A stretch of DNA of 64,000 nt from Glebionis coronaria. Lineage: Eukaryota; Streptophyta; Magnoliopsida; Asterales; Asteraceae. Positions 21,625 to 34,078 of the stretch are shown here, one piece after another (the stretch's first letter is position 1; every line of letters begins with the position of its first letter). The stretch spans positions 384,237,039 through 384,301,038 of the forward strand of contig CM046879.1 in NCBI GenBank assembly GCA_025667525.1, given 5' to 3'. Under the pieces are notes generated by a model, which was given only the letters and a program-made list of their open reading frames with translations, made no database searches and was not told where the DNA came from. The position numbers were made by a program, and so were the translations under genes.

Positions 21625-24600
21625 ATGCGCACTCGATCCACGTCTTATCAAGAGCCCGAGCCTCTCGATAACTTAGACATGGCTGGTGTACAAAACAACA
21701 ATAACATACCACCTCCGAACAACAATAATAACAACAACAATCCGCCTTTCAACAACATGAATAACAACAATGAGCACCTTCCGGATAATCGCCCAATGAT
21801 TGAATTGCTGCAAGCTCATGTCGATGGCAACACGGATCCAATTGTTATACCACCAATTGCCGCCAACAATTTCGAGCTCAAGTCAGGCTTTATCCAGATG
21901 GTCTCAGCTCAACCGTTCTTGGGACACACCATTGACGACCCACATGACCATATCAAGAGATTTCTACAACTCACCAACACGGTCAAGTTCAATGGAGTTC
22001 CACAAGAAGTGATAAGGTTACAACTTTTTCCCTTTTCTTTAGAGGGACAAGCCCGGCATTGGCTTGCTAAAGAACCGCCACAGAGTATTCTCTCGTGGAC
22101 GGATTTGGAAACAAAGTTTATCAACTACTTTTTTCCACCCTCTCGTACTACCGCTTTGCGGAATGAGATTATAAACTTTGAACAAAAGTACGATGAGTCA
22201 TTCAGTGAATCTTGGGATCGTTTTAAAGATCTTTTAAGAAAATGCCCACAACATGGTTTTACCAAAGTACATCAAATCAATACTTTTTACAATGGTCTAA
22301 GCATGAGTGACCAAGATTCACTGAATAGTGCCTCGGGGGGTAATTTATTGGCTAAGACTTCCAATGCTGCTTGGGACATCATTGAGAACAAATCTCGTGT
22401 GCAAACCAAGAGCGTTAGGACCAATGTTGCTAGTGCTAGCACTAATGACAGCGACAAGCGACTTGACAAAATCACCACGCTTCTTGAATCGCTTGTCACC
22501 CACACCGTCAGCAACAACAACAGCAACAACGCCAAAAACGCACAAGTGAACGCTGTCAGCCAACCTTGTGAGATATGCGGTGGTCCCCACTCCTACACAA
22601 CTTGTACCGCCACCCAAGATTACCCTGCTGAGAATGTGAATGCGGCATATGGCACCTACCAACAACCTGCTTATCAAGCTAGACCTCAAGGTGACCGTAA
22701 CTTGCTTAGCTACCGCAGCAACAACTATCTTTCACCACCTGGATTTCCTCCTACCAACCCAAACCAACAACAAAACCTTAACCGCCCTACTCAACAACAA
22801 CAACAACCTCGACAACCATACATTCCACCTCACAAGCAGCAACAACCGCCTCAACGTAACAATCAAGTATACCAACAACCTGCTTACCAACCACCTGCAT
22901 ACAATGCTCCTCCCAACCAAGCCACCACTGCATTACACCAAGAGGTTGCAACCTATATGAGGACCAATGATGTGATAGTGGGAAATCTCCAAGAGGAAGT
23001 GCGCAATTTGAAGGCAGACTTGGTCAAGCAAGGAAATGATTTGAGAGCTGACATGCGAAACACGTTGGATAGCCAGACTAATGATCTGAGGAACATGATG
23101 GCTAGTTTTTTCCAAAGTAGTCAACCCTCTTCTTCGGGTACTCTTCCGAGTAACACCGTTGCAAACCCAAGAGGGGAGATGAAAGCAATCACTACTCGAA
23201 GTGGCAAAGGTACCAAGGAACCCGAGCTTCCTATACCTCCACCGGTGGTTGTGACTAAGGAGAACGAGTCGCCTGCTCCTATTCCTCATCCTTCTCCTTC
23301 CCCAATTTCTCCACCTCTTCTTTCCACCCCTCCTCCACCCGTGGTTGTGAGTGATCCTATACTCTCAAAGCCTTCCTCTTCTTCCAATATACCTTATCCT
23401 TCTAGGTTGAGGAAAGAGAAGCAAAAGAGCAAGGATGATATTCAGGTTTCTAACTTTCTTAAAATGTTTAAACAACTGAATTTCAATATCTCCTTCGCTG
23501 AGGCTCTCGATCACATGCCCAAATACGCCAAAATGTTTAAAGACCTTCTGAGCGACAAGGAAAAGCTCCTCGACATTGCCAACACCCAACTTAATGAGAA
23601 CTGCTCTGCAGTGCTCTTAAGGAAATTACCAATCAAGCTTGGTGATCCGGGTCGTTTTCTTATCCCTTGCAATTTCCCGGGAGTAGAGAATTGCATGGCC
23701 CTAGCCGATCTAGGTGCCAGTATTAATCTCATGCCTCTAAGTGTTTGGAAGCAATTATCTCTCCCAGAGCTAGTCCCCACTAAAATGACTTTGGAATTGG
23801 CCAACCGTACGGTTGCTTATCCAGTGGGGATAGCCGAAGATGTCATTGTAGGAGTCGACAAATTCACCTTTCCTGCTGATTTTGTTGTCGTCGACTACGA
23901 GATGGACCCCCGTGTGCCACTTATTGTTGGTCGTCCATTCTTGAGGACCGGTCGCACTCTTATTGATGTTGAAGCCGGAGAGCTTATCATGAGAGTGGGT
24001 GACGACAAAGTAGTCTTCAACATGGGAAAGTTGTCTAAACAGCCTTATTCATATGAGAGCGTTAATTGTATTGACGTTCTTGATGAGGCTTGTGAAGAAC
24101 ACTTTAATGATGCTTGCAAAAGTATTCCTACCTCTCTTCCCACTGTTGAGACCGTGTCCTCCATTGATTCATCGTTGTCTCTATTTGGAGATAGTGATTT
24201 ATTCTGGAACAATCTTGAAGATGCCATGGGAGATGCGAATTTAGCTACTAATGATTCTCCCACCGAGGGGGATGAAGATATGAGTTTCTTTGACAATCTT
24301 CTCACCGAAGACAATCCTTCGCCTCCATCTCCCACGGTTATTGCTATCGATACTCCGACTTTGAAAACGCCTCCCGTCGAAAATCCTCCGGATTTGGAAC
24401 TTAAGGAGTTGCCGCCACATCTCGAATACGTGTTCCTTGACGACAACAAGAAGTCGCCCGTCATTATTGCAAAGGATTTGAAAGATGAAGAGAAGACTCG
24501 CCTCGTTGCCGTGCTGAAAGCTCATAAGAAGGCTATTGCTTGGAAAATCTCAGATATTCGTGGAATTGATCCTCACTTCTGCACACACAAAATTCTCATG

Positions 24601-27303
24601 GAGGACGACTTCAAGCCCACTATTCAAAGCCAACGAAGGGTGAATCCAAAAATACATGAAGTCATCAAAACAGAGGTTATCAAACTTCTTGATGCGGGTA
24701 TGATTTACCCTATTTCGGATTCACCATGGGTTAGTCCAATCCATTGTGTGCCCAAGAAGGGCGGAATAACCGTTGTTCCCAATGAACACAACGAGTTGAT
24801 TCCCACTCGTCTCGTTACTGGGTGGAGAGTTTGTATAGACTATCGCAAACTCAATGATGCCACGAGAAAGGATCATTTCCCTCTACCTTTCATGGACCAA
24901 ATGCTTGAACGATTAGCCGGTAATGAATTTTACTGCTTTCTCGATGGTTTCTCGGGTTATTTTCAAATACCCATCGATCCCCAAGATCAAGAGAAGACTA
25001 CATTCACTTGTCCCTATGGCACCTTTGCTTACAAAAGAATGCCTTTTGGCTTATGTAATGCGCCCGGGACTTTCCAAAGGTGTATGTTAGCTATCTTCCA
25101 TGACATGGTTGAACAAACCATGGAAGTCTTCATGGATGATTTCTCGGTCTTCGGGGATTCCTTCTCTGCTTGCCTTGCCAATTTAGAACGTATGCTAAAG
25201 CGGTGCGAAGACACTCGCCTTGTTCTAAATTGGGAAAAATGCCATTTTATGGTAAAAGAAGGCGTCGTTCTTGGACATAAGATCTCGAAAGCCGGTCTTG
25301 AAGTAGACCGTGCTAAAATCGATGTCATCGCTAAGTTGCCTCCACCTTCAACTGTGAAGGGTGTGAGAAGTTTTCTGGGTCATGCGGGCTTCTACCGTCG
25401 ATTCATCAAAGATTTTTCTCAAATCGCTCGCCCGATGACCCACCTCTTAGAGAAAGATACTCCTTTTCTCTTCTCTAACGAGTGTCTTGAAGCCTTCAAC
25501 TCGCTTAAGGATAAGCTAACTAAGGCACCCGTCTTGGTTACCCCTAATTGGGAGCTGCCCTTTGAGTTGATGTGCGATGCTAGCGATTTTGCTATTGGAG
25601 CGGTTCTTGGACAAAGAGTGAACAAACACTTCCAACCGATCCATTACGCTAGCAAGACAATGACAGGGGCACAATTGCATTATACGACAACCGAAAAAGA
25701 GCTTTTAGCTGTTGTCTATGCTTTTGAAAAATTCCGCCCCTATCTTGTCCTTTCCACCACCATTGTGTACACCGATCATTCCGCATTGAAGTACTTGTTG
25801 ACAAAGCAAGATTCCAAACCAAGACTTCTTCGCTGGGTTTTGCTGCTCCAGGAATTTAAAATCGACATCCGCGATAAAAAAGGAGCAGAAAACCTAGCCG
25901 CGAACCATCTTAGTAGACTTGAGGATCCATACCAAGGGGATCATCCGACCAAAGAAATCAATGATTCTTTTCCCTTGGAGACCTTAATGTCTATAAACTC
26001 GAAGCCGAATGAAACCCCGTGGTTTGCGGACTTTGCAAACTACTTGGCGGGTGGAATTCTCAAGGAAGGGTTGACGTCCCAGCAAAAGAAGAAGTTCTTT
26101 ACCGACATCAAGACTTACTTTTGGGACGACCCTTACCTATTCAAACAATGTGCTGACCTGATTATTCGCCGATGTGTTGATGGACCGGCAGCGTCGGACA
26201 TCCTTGATGCTTGCCACAAAGGACCCACCGGTGGTCACTTTGGTCCCAACTACACCGCAAAGAAAGTGTTTGATTCGGGATTTTATTGGCCCTCCATATA
26301 TCGTGATGCTCACAATATGGTTAAGCGATGTGATGTTTGCCAAAAGCAAGGCAAAATCACACATAAAGACGAGATGCCTCAGAATTTTATTCAAGAGTGT
26401 GAAATTTTTGATGTTTGGGGTATCGACTTTATGGGGCCATTCCCTTCGTCTAAAGGAAACAAATACATCCTTGTAGCCGTTGACTACGTTTTGAAGTGGG
26501 TTGAAGCCAAATCTTTGCCTACTAATGACGCAAGGGTGGTTTGTAACTTTTTGAAAGCTCTATTCGCTAGATTCGGTGTGCCTCGTGCCATTATTAGTGA
26601 TCGTGGGACTCATTTCTGCAATGATCAATTTGCTCGAGTCATGGCTAAGTACGGTGTAAACCATCGTCTTTCCACAGCCTACCACCCACAAACTAATGGC
26701 CAGGCCGAAATATCCAACCGAGGTCTTAAGCGAATTCTTGAAAGGACCGTGGGAGAGCATCGTGCCTCATGGGCTGATAAACTGGATGATGCTTTGTGGG
26801 CTTTCCGTACTGCTTACAAGACCCCAATCGGCTGTACGCCTTATCGTCTTGTGTACGGGAAAGCATGCCACCTCCCCATTGAGTTGGAGCACAAGGCTTA
26901 TTGGGCCTTGAAGTGGGCTAATTTTGATATAAACAAAGCCGGTGACCTACGCAAGATCCAACTCAATGAGCTGAATGAACTCCGTAATGAGGCTTATGAA
27001 AATTCTTTGATCTATAAGGAAAGAACTAAGCTCATTCACGACTCTAAGATCAAAAACCAAGAGTTCCACGTTGGAGACAAAGTCTTACTTTTTAACTCTC
27101 GGTTGAAAATCTTTTCGGGAAAGCTCAAATCTCGTTGGTCCGGCGCATTCACCATTGCCCAAATTTTTCCATATGGTACTCTCGAGCTCGCTCAACCTAA
27201 TGGACCAAATTTTAAGGTGAATGGCCAACGAGTGAAGTTGTACTTTGGTGAGGACACCTCTAAGGAGGTGATTCCATCCCTCACCACGTTCCCCATGAAC
27301 TAA
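21625..27303 (+). CDS. Athila-B Gag-Pol polyprotein, intact (1892 aa)
   Basis: Encodes the structural and enzymatic proteins of the element in one frame. I chose the ATG at 21625 because it matches the Athila-A start (MRTRSTSY); the open frame extends ten codons upstream without an ATG. Capsid domain about 83-242. Knuckle [13 protein letters not shown] at 315-327 (C-x2-C-x3-H-x4-C, one residue shorter than usual before the His). Q/N/P-rich tail about 370-440. Protease Asp695 in ADLGAS. RT with F-M-D-D at 1169-1172. RNase H acidic residues D1318, E1359 and D1384. Integrase zinc region H1531 to C1569/C1572, catalytic D1601, D1659 and E1695 (35 residues apart), then a C-terminal GKLKSRWSG block near 1840. 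No stop or frameshift. There is no separate env-like ORF. Confidence 0.97.
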   Translation: MRTRSTSYQEPEPLDNLDMAGVQNNNNIPPPNNNNNNNNPPFNNMNNNNEHLPDNRPMIELLQAHVDGNTDPIVIPPIAANNFELKSGFIQMVSAQPFLGHTIDDPHDHIKRFLQLTNTVKFNGVPQEVIRLQLFPFSLEGQARHWLAKEPPQSILSWTDLETKFINYFFPPSRTTALRNEIINFEQKYDESFSESWDRFKDLLRKCPQHGFTKVHQINTFYNGLSMSDQDSLNSASGGNLLAKTSNAAWDIIENKSRVQTKSVRTNVASASTNDSDKRLDKITTLLESLVTHTVSNNNSNNAKNAQVNAVSQPCEICGGPHSYTTCTATQDYPAENVNAAYGTYQQPAYQARPQGDRNLLSYRSNNYLSPPGFPPTNPNQQQNLNRPTQQQQQPRQPYIPPHKQQQPPQRNNQVYQQPAYQPPAYNAPPNQATTALHQEVATYMRTNDVIVGNLQEEVRNLKADLVKQGNDLRADMRNTLDSQTNDLRNMMASFFQSSQPSSSGTLPSNTVANPRGEMKAITTRSGKGTKEPELPIPPPVVVTKENESPAPIPHPSPSPISPPLLSTPPPPVVVSDPILSKPSSSSNIPYPSRLRKEKQKSKDDIQVSNFLKMFKQLNFNISFAEALDHMPKYAKMFKDLLSDKEKLLDIANTQLNENCSAVLLRKLPIKLGDPGRFLIPCNFPGVENCMALADLGASINLMPLSVWKQLSLPELVPTKMTLELANRTVAYPVGIAEDVIVGVDKFTFPADFVVVDYEMDPRVPLIVGRPFLRTGRTLIDVEAGELIMRVGDDKVVFNMGKLSKQPYSYESVNCIDVLDEACEEHFNDACKSIPTSLPTVETVSSIDSSLSLFGDSDLFWNNLEDAMGDANLATNDSPTEGDEDMSFFDNLLTEDNPSPPSPTVIAIDTPTLKTPPVENPPDLELKELPPHLEYVFLDDNKKSPVIIAKDLKDEEKTRLVAVLKAHKKAIAWKISDIRGIDPHFCTHKILMEDDFKPTIQSQRRVNPKIHEVIKTEVIKLLDAGMIYPISDSPWVSPIHCVPKKGGITVVPNEHNELIPTRLVTGWRVCIDYRKLNDATRKDHFPLPFMDQMLERLAGNEFYCFLDGFSGYFQIPIDPQDQEKTTFTCPYGTFAYKRMPFGLCNAPGTFQRCMLAIFHDMVEQTMEVFMDDFSVFGDSFSACLANLERMLKRCEDTRLVLNWEKCHFMVKEGVVLGHKISKAGLEVDRAKIDVIAKLPPPSTVKGVRSFLGHAGFYRRFIKDFSQIARPMTHLLEKDTPFLFSNECLEAFNSLKDKLTKAPVLVTPNWELPFELMCDASDFAIGAVLGQRVNKHFQPIHYASKTMTGAQLHYTTTEKELLAVVYAFEKFRPYLVLSTTIVYTDHSALKYLLTKQDSKPRLLRWVLLLQEFKIDIRDKKGAENLAANHLSRLEDPYQGDHPTKEINDSFPLETLMSINSKPNETPWFADFANYLAGGILKEGLTSQQKKKFFTDIKTYFWDDPYLFKQCADLIIRRCVDGPAASDILDACHKGPTGGHFGPNYTAKKVFDSGFYWPSIYRDAHNMVKRCDVCQKQGKITHKDEMPQNFIQECEIFDVWGIDFMGPFPSSKGNKYILVAVDYVLKWVEAKSLPTNDARVVCNFLKALFARFGVPRAIISDRGTHFCNDQFARVMAKYGVNHRLSTAYHPQTNGQAEISNRGLKRILERTVGEHRASWADKLDDALWAFRTAYKTPIGCTPYRLVYGKACHLPIELEHKAYWALKWANFDINKAGDLRKIQLNELNELRNEAYENSLIYKERTKLIHDSKIKNQEFHVGDKVLLFNSRLKIFSGKLKSRWSGAFTIAQIFPYGTLELAQPNGPNFKVNGQRVKLYFGEDTSKEVIPSLTTFPMN

Positions 27304-27311
27304 TTTTGGGT

Positions 27312-27369
27312 CGAGTCAGGCTCGTGACTCGGTTATCAAAAACAAGCGCTCCTCGGGAGGCAGCCCGAG
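27312..27369 (+). other. Paired stem-loops after pol (copy 3 of 4)
   Basis: CGAGTCA (27312-27318) pairs with TGACTCG (27325-27331). CTCGGG (27352-27357) pairs with CCCGAG (27364-27369) around an AGGCAG loop. Confidence 0.65.
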
Positions 27370-29219
27370 TATCTATCCTTTTGTGTTCTAATCCCCTAAG
27401 TGTAGGGGGGACTTGTATATGCGTTTGTCTTTGTGGTGATGTGATTACAGGGATATGTGCACTCTTGGAATCTTTGAAGAACCGTGCTCCCGTGTTTATC
27501 CGAAATCCGGTTCTTTCTCTCAACTATCGTGATTCAATTTTCTTCATACTCACATTTGAAATTGATCACTTTAGTCGTCTCTTCCTTAACTTGGGTTAAC
27601 CAACGTGCACAATGTCATAAGTGTAGGGGAAACTTTTCCCACATGCTTAAACATTGAGGACAATGTTTATCCTAAGTGTAGGGGGACTTCTATCGAAGTT
27701 TTAAGTGGACTTTTCCATGAAAATGCCTTCAATTAACCGGAAAATCCTATTTTTCAACATTTTTCAAATTTTTTATTAACTTTGGCCATTTAGTTGTAAT
27801 TTTTAAAATTTTTATCGTTGCTTTCATATGTATATATTCCGCAATAAAGTCAAAAATATTAATAAAGTGATGTAGCTAGTTTAGAAGTTTTTGACATATT
27901 AGGCCCGTTGCGTTTATTTTGACTCAACCCGAATAGACTTATCCAAGTTTATTCTAGCTAGTATCCTTAACCATGTAGACCTTAATTGGTTTATTAGGCT
28001 AAGTGTCCATGAATCTCATTACTTGAGATTTTAAATTGTGGAGGACGAGAAATGATAGAGTCAATTATAAGTCGGTATTCTTGCACAAGCTCACTTGGTG
28101 TAATTATTTGCCTATTCTCCCATCACTTGCTTATAATTTATCTGCAATAAGTAAGGTCGTACGATTTGAAAAGTTACTTAGCTTCTAGCCCAAGATCGTT
28201 TAAAAGTTGCTCGGTAATGATAAGAGTTCATAGCCAAGGCATAACTTATGAAGCGGGGCGCGAAGATTGGCGAGTCCGAAAAGGCCCTAACAAGGCATGA
28301 GGATTCAATTTTATTGCTGAAGATCCAAAGTGATGTGAAAAGCATTATTCCTAAAGTCAATATGAAGGATCAAGACTCACGACGAAAAGCAATCAACTCC
28401 CACAAAGATCATGGAGAAGTCTATCCGAAAAGACCCTAACAAGGTATGAGGATAAATAGATCCAAGTCCGAAAAGGAGGCGGATCGTTGTATCTCAAAAT
28501 CCCAATTAGAGATTGAAGAAATAATCATGAAGTCGTGGTCAACAAAGTTGGAGTACCCCTCAAAAGTCTCCAAGCGAAGAAACTCTATTATGATGAGAAG
28601 ACCATTATCTCAAGAACGTCTCTCGAAGATATGAAGTATGAAGTACATGCCAAATATCGGCCCGAGAAAGGTCTCAAATCGTGAACCAAGTTATGCCAAG
28701 ATATGAACTTTTTGATATCCCGAGAAGCAGTTTTAAGAGATTTTGTCCTTTAGCTAACTATTGATCAAATCGTCCTACTTTGCTTTCAGCCCTAATAAAC
28801 TATCGAAATAAGTCCAAAAATGCATCTTCATGATCATTCTAAGACAAAAATAAAATATAAGAGATACACCTAGGAATAAGGGAGTTTAAGCATTTAATTA
28901 AGCCATGTGTGTAAGTGTTTGAATTGCTAACTTATAATAACAATGATCTCGTTTTTAAGCTTAGTTTGGGGAACGTGAAACTTGAGGGTGATAAATCTTC
29001 GCAACACCAAAGCCCTAATGTAAGTCATCGATCTCTTTGCAAGTTATCTCCATGTAGCTATTTTCAAGTGAAAATGGTTTTCTATTCCTTTTTTATCTTT
29101 GAAGCTTTATTTCTTTAATTTTTGTTTAGTAGAATTTTAAATAAGGCCAAGGTTGATTAATTATGAGAAAAATGTAAATTTGCTTTATCACTAAGCATTG
29201 CATGAGGGCATGGCAATGG

Positions 29220-29235
29220 TTAAGTGTAGGGGATT
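29220..29235 (+). promoter_or_regulatory. Athila-B polypurine tract
   Basis: TTAAGTGTAGGGGATT directly precedes the TGATAGG start of the 3' LTR; plus-strand DNA synthesis should start here. The same sequence lies at 35915-35930 in Athila-A. Confidence 0.8.
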
Positions 29236-30780
29236 TGATAGGTGTGTAAACACCCATCCTTTTACCACTTAAATCGGGCTAAAACGAGACCAAAACACGT
29301 ATTTAATATCATTTGTTTGGAATTATGCGTGGTTTTTGTGTTTATTGTGTTTTCAGAGCCAACCGGATGAATATTGAAGAAAACATGGGATTGCACGGGT
29401 TTTACTGAAGAAAAAGACTCAAGATAAAGTCTATTGTCCAAGAGATGCAAAAGATTTGAAGTCACTGGGCCTATTCGAAGATTTATCGAAGAAAAGGACC
29501 AAAGATGGAAGATTTATCTAAGTCGAAGAAACTCAAGTCCTTTAAACGAAGAAATTAAAAGACGAGTTGAATTTAATCGACGACAAATCCCGAATCAGAA
29601 TCGAAAACGGAAACTTTTCTGAAAAGACGAAAAGACAAGAAGAACGGGAGAAAGCCCACTCACCAACCAAAGGACAAGGCTATAAATAGCCTTCCCCTCA
29701 CACATTTTAGACTAGTTTTTAGTTTTTTCTTTTCTTCCCCACTTTTCTTCCTAGTTCGTAGAACACCATCACCACTAGGGTGATTGGTGATTTTTATCTT
29801 TGTCTTTACAAACTTGTAATTTTAATCTTTGTTTCATCTTGTCAAAACATCAATCATTCGATACTAAGTTCTTGTTTAATCTTTCATTTCTTCTTGTTCA
29901 TCATCATCTTTATCTTCAAGTTTTTAAGTTTTTATTTTCTTGATTTGATCTTCAAAAGTTGTTTGGATTTGTGTTTTTATTAGTGGGATTCGTTGCTTAT
30001 GGTGTCTAAATGATTTGTGTTTAGTTTGGTAAAACTTTTTTAAGTATTTGATTTGATTTTGATTAAAACCTGTGTCCCGTGTTCTTCGTTACTGCTACTG
30101 TAACTGGGTTTCCAGACTTCCGAATCAAGCCAAAAAGTTCCGAATGAAGGCTTCATTCGGAAACTTCCGAACCAAGCACTAAGTTCCGGATCAGTGACTT
30201 CCGGACCAATCAGTTCCGAATCAAGCTGAGAGTTCCGAATCAATTATTTCCGCACCAGCAACTTCCGAATCAACCTTCATCCGGAAGGTTCCGAATCAAA
30301 CCACAAGTTCCGAATCAACATTCATTCGGAAAGTTCCGAACCAGTCCTTCATTCGGAAGTTTCACAACTTCCGAATCAGCAACCTTCATTCGGAAGCTTC
30401 CGAATGAGCAAGTTCCGGATGAGTGAATAGTACCTTCCGAATCAGATAGTTCCGAATCAAGGTTTAAAGTTCTGAATCAGTTATTTTTGGGTATTTTAAA
30501 GTTACTGTTTTACTGTTGTTGTTTTACTATTTCTCTACTCATATTTCACAATTTACATTTTAACTTTAATTTTAATTTGAACTTTAAATTTTAAACCAAG
30601 TCTTAGTTAATTATAATTAAAGTAATTGTTTTTAACTTAAACTTTCATTTCCACTTTTTATTAGATTAGAAAACCAAACCCCTTTATTTAGTAACCAAGA
30701 ACAATCATTCCACTTAAGACCTAGATCAATTCGAGAGGATATCGAGAGAAAATTGAACCTCATACAAAATCCATGTATCA
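29236..30780 (+). repeat. Athila-B 3' LTR
   Basis: 1545 bp, aligned to the 5' LTR with a constant offset of 9367 and no indels. Followed by the GTGAC duplication and the resumed Athila-A reading frame. Confidence 0.97.
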
Positions 30781-30785
30781 GTGAC

Positions 30786-33700
30786 GATCAAATTGTCTTC
30801 AACATGGGTAAGATTTCTCAGCAACCTTATTCATATGAGAGTGTTAATGCTATTGATGTTCTCGATGAGGCTTGTGAAGAACATTTTCATGATGCTTGCA
30901 AAAGTACTCTCTCTTCTCTACCCACTGTTGAGACCGTTGCCTCAATTGCTCCGGCATTTACTCCTTTTGGAGAAAGTGACTTGGATGAGTTCGAAGCTAG
31001 CTTGGGTCCTCTCGACATTAAGTATGATAATTCGTCCACCAATTGGGATGAAGATATTCGTACTATTGAGAGACTTCTCAATGAGGACCCATTGTCTCCT
31101 CTTACTCCTAAAGAGGTGACTAATGATGATCCATCGTTAGTTTCACCATCTACTGAGGATCCTCCTACTCTCGAGCTTAAGGACCTACCGCCTCATCTTG
31201 AGTATGTTTTCCTAGAAGACGACGAGAAGTTACCGGTTATCATCGCAAAGGATCTGAAAGAAGACGAAAAAGCCAGACTTGTCGCTGTGTTGAAGAAGCA
31301 TAAAAGAGCTATCGCTTGGAAAATCTCCGACATCCGTGGAATCGATCCTCATTTCTGCACACATAAAATTCTCATGGAGGACGACTTTAAGCCCACTATT
31401 CAAAGCCAAAGAAGGGTGAATCCTAAAATACATGATGTCATCAAAAAAGAGGTTATCAAACTTCTTGATGCGGGTATGATTTACCATATTTCGGATTCCC
31501 CATGGGTTAGTCCAGTCCATTGTGTGCCTAAGAAATGCGGAATCACCGTTGTGCCCAATGCAAACAACGAGTTAATTCCTACCCGTATCGTTACTGGGTG
31601 GAGAGTTTGTATAGACTACCGCAAACTCAATGATGCCACGAGAAAGGATCATTTCCCTCTACCTTTTATGGACCAAATGCTTGAACGTCTAGCAGGTAAT
31701 GAATATTACTGCTTTCTGGATGGTTTCTCGGGTTATTTTCAAATACCCATCGATCCCCAAGATCAAGAAAAGACAACATTCACTTGTCCCTATGGCACAT
31801 TTGCTTACAAAAGGATGCCTTTTGGCTTATGCAATGCTCCCGGGACTTTCCAAAGGTGCATGTTGGCTATCTTCCATGACATGGTTGAGCAAACCATGGA
31901 AGTCTTCATGGATGATTTCTCGGTCTTCGGGGATTCCTTCTCTTCGTGCCTTGCCAATTTGGAACGTATGCTTAAGCGGTGCGAAGACACTCGCCTTGTT
32001 CTGAATTGGGAAAAATGCCATTTTATGGTAAAAGAAGGCATTGTGCTAGGACACAAAATCTCTAAAGCCGGTCTTGAAGTCGACCGTGCTAAAGTTAATA
32101 TCATAGCCAAATTACCTCCACCTTCAACCGTGAAGGGTGTGAGAAGTTTTCTGGGTCATGCGGGCTTCTATCGACGATTCATTCAGGATTTCTCTAAAAT
32201 CGCTCGCCCGATGACCCACCTCTTGGAAAAAGATACTCCTTTTATCTTTTCGAAAGAGTGTCTCGAAGCCTTCAATCTTCTTAAGGATAAGCTAACTAAG
32301 GCACCGGTCTTGGTTACCCCTAATTGGGAGCTGCCTTTTGAATTGATGTGCGATGCTAGCGACTTTGCTATTGGTGCGGTTCTGGGCCAAAGAGTGAATA
32401 AACACTTCCAACCAATCCACTACGCTAGCAAAACAATGACGGGGGCTCAATTGCATTATACGACAACCGAAAAAGAGCTTTTAGCTGTTGTCTATGCTTT
32501 TGAGAAATTTCGCCCCTATCTTGTTTTATCCACCACCATCGTATACACGGACCATTCCGCGTTGAAGTACTTGATGACTAAGAATGATTCTAAGCCAAGA
32601 CTTCTCCGCTGGGTTTTACTCCTTCAAGAATTCAACATTGAAATTCGTGACAAGAAGGGTGCTGAAAACCTGGCCGCGGATCATCTGAGCAGACTTGAGG
32701 ATCCATATCAAGGGGACCATCCGAACAAAGAGATCAATGACTCTTTTCCCCTTGAAACCTTAATGTCTATAAATCCCAATCTTGATGGCACCCCGTGGTT
32801 TGCCGATATTGCAAACTACTTAGCGGGTGGTGTTCTCATCCAAGGGTTAACATCCCAACAAAAGAAGAAGTTCTTGAACGATGTTAAGACTTACTTTTGG
32901 GAGGACCCTTTTCTATTCAAACAATGCGCTGACCTGATTATTCGTCGGTGTGTTGACGGACCGGCAGCTTTTGATATTCTCCAAGCGTGCCACAAAGGAC
33001 CCACCGGTGGTCACTTTGGTCCCAACTACACCGCCAAAAAAGTGTTTGACTCGGGATTCTATTGGCCCACCATTTATCGTGATGCTCACAAGATGGTTAA
33101 ACATTGTGATGCTTGCCAAAAACAAGGCAAGATCACACATAAAGATGAGATGCCTCAAAATTTCATACAAGAATGTGAAATCTTTGATGTATGGGGCATC
33201 GACTTTATGGGGCCATTCCCGTCTTCTAAAGGCAACAAATACATCCTTGTCGCTGTCGACTACGTTTCTAAATGGGTTGAAGCCAAAGCTTTACCCACCA
33301 ACGACGCGAGGGTGGTTTGTAAGTTCTTGAAACAACTATTTGCTCGTTTCGGTGTTCCTCGTGCTATTATCAGCGACCGCGGGACTCATTTTTGCAATGA
33401 TCAATTTGCAAGAGTCATGACTAAGTATGGTGTCAATCACCGTCTTTCCACCGCTTATCATCCTCAAACCAACGGTCAAGCCGAGATATCCAACCGTGGA
33501 TTGAAGAGAATTTTGGAACGTACTGTGGGAGAGCATCGTGCCTCGTGGGCCGATAAACTTGATGATGCTCTGTGGCTTTCCGTACCGCCTATAAGACGCC
33601 GATTGGTTGTACACCTTATCGTCTTGTGTACGGGAAAGCCTGCCACCTCCCCATCGAGCTGGAACATAAGGCATACTGGGCCTTGAAGTGGGCTAACTTC

Positions 33701-34078
33701 GACATCAACAAAGCCGGTGATTTTCGGAAGATTCAACTCAACGAGCTTCAAGAATTGAGGAATCAAGCTTATGAGAACTCATTGATTTACAAGGAGAAGA
33801 CCAAGATTATCCACGATGCTAAAATCAAGAACCGAGAGTTCAACGTTGGTGATCAAGTCTTACTCTTTAACTCTCGGTTGAAGATCTTCTCAGGCAAGTT
33901 GAAGAGCCGTTGGTCTGGTCCATTCACCATCGCCAATGTCTTTCCCTATGGTACCATTGAGCTTTCTCAGCCAAATGGGCCTAACTTCAAGGTGAATGGC
34001 CAGCGTTTGAAATTGTACGTTGGTGAGGACATCTCTCAGGAGATGATTCCATCCCTCACCACGTTTCCCTTGAATTAG
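30786..34078 (+). pseudogene. Athila-A RT-RNase H-integrase, one frameshift
   Basis: Continues the Athila-A frame after Athila-B ([11 protein letters not shown]), so a start at an ATG inside the Athila-B LTR would be spurious. RT has F-M-D-D with aspartates at 31911-31916. Next come RNase H, and integrase with D at 33201, D at 33375 and E at 33483. A one-base deletion in a GGG run near 33574 (TGTGGCTTT where Athila-B has TGTGGGCTTT) shifts the frame in [11 protein letters not shown]. The remaining integrase C-terminus reads on to 34078 in the next frame. With that base restored in principle, the whole polyprotein would be about 1885 aa against 1892 in Athila-B. It is otherwise undamaged. Confidence 0.93.

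Larger units (their letters stand above)
27304..29235 (+). other. Athila-B 3' untranslated region
   Basis: 1.9 kb without a supported gene. It begins with paired stem-loops (27312-27369), has TAAGTGTAGGGG tracts near 27397, 27617 and 27673, and the ACATTGAGGACAATGT hairpin at 27651. Next comes a block (28140-28690) shared with Athila-A and the base layer. In that block one frame (28248-28634) is broken only by a TAA at 28437. It ends in TTAAGTGTAGGGGATT, the true polypurine tract beside the 3' LTR. Confidence 0.75.
19869..30780 (+). mobile_element. Athila-B: complete, very young Athila element
   Basis: 10,912 bp, with LTRs at 19869-21413 and 29236-30780 that end TGATA...TATCA and are both 1545 bp. 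I see only two differences between them (19960 A / 29327 G; 20410 C / 29777 A). The duplication GTGAC lies at 19864-19868 and 30781-30785. Primer site, a single open Gag-Pol frame, 3' region and polypurine tract are all present and in order. The insertion interrupts Athila-A between protease and RT. By sequence alone it looks able to encode everything needed to move. Confidence 0.97.

Noticed and set aside
22640..22960. Overlapping frames on both strands of the Athila-B gag tail
   Set aside because: Shadows of the CAA-rich Gln/Asn coding sequence; they share no motif with any expected protein.
27304..29235. An env-like gene downstream of Athila-B pol
   Set aside because: No long ORF, signal peptide or membrane segment; the best frame is short, interrupted and lacks hydrophobic stretches.
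30753..30785. An ATG in the Athila-B 3' LTR that appears to start a 977-aa protein
   Set aside because: The first codons are LTR sequence. Real coding resumes at 30786 as the continuation of the interrupted Athila-A polyprotein.
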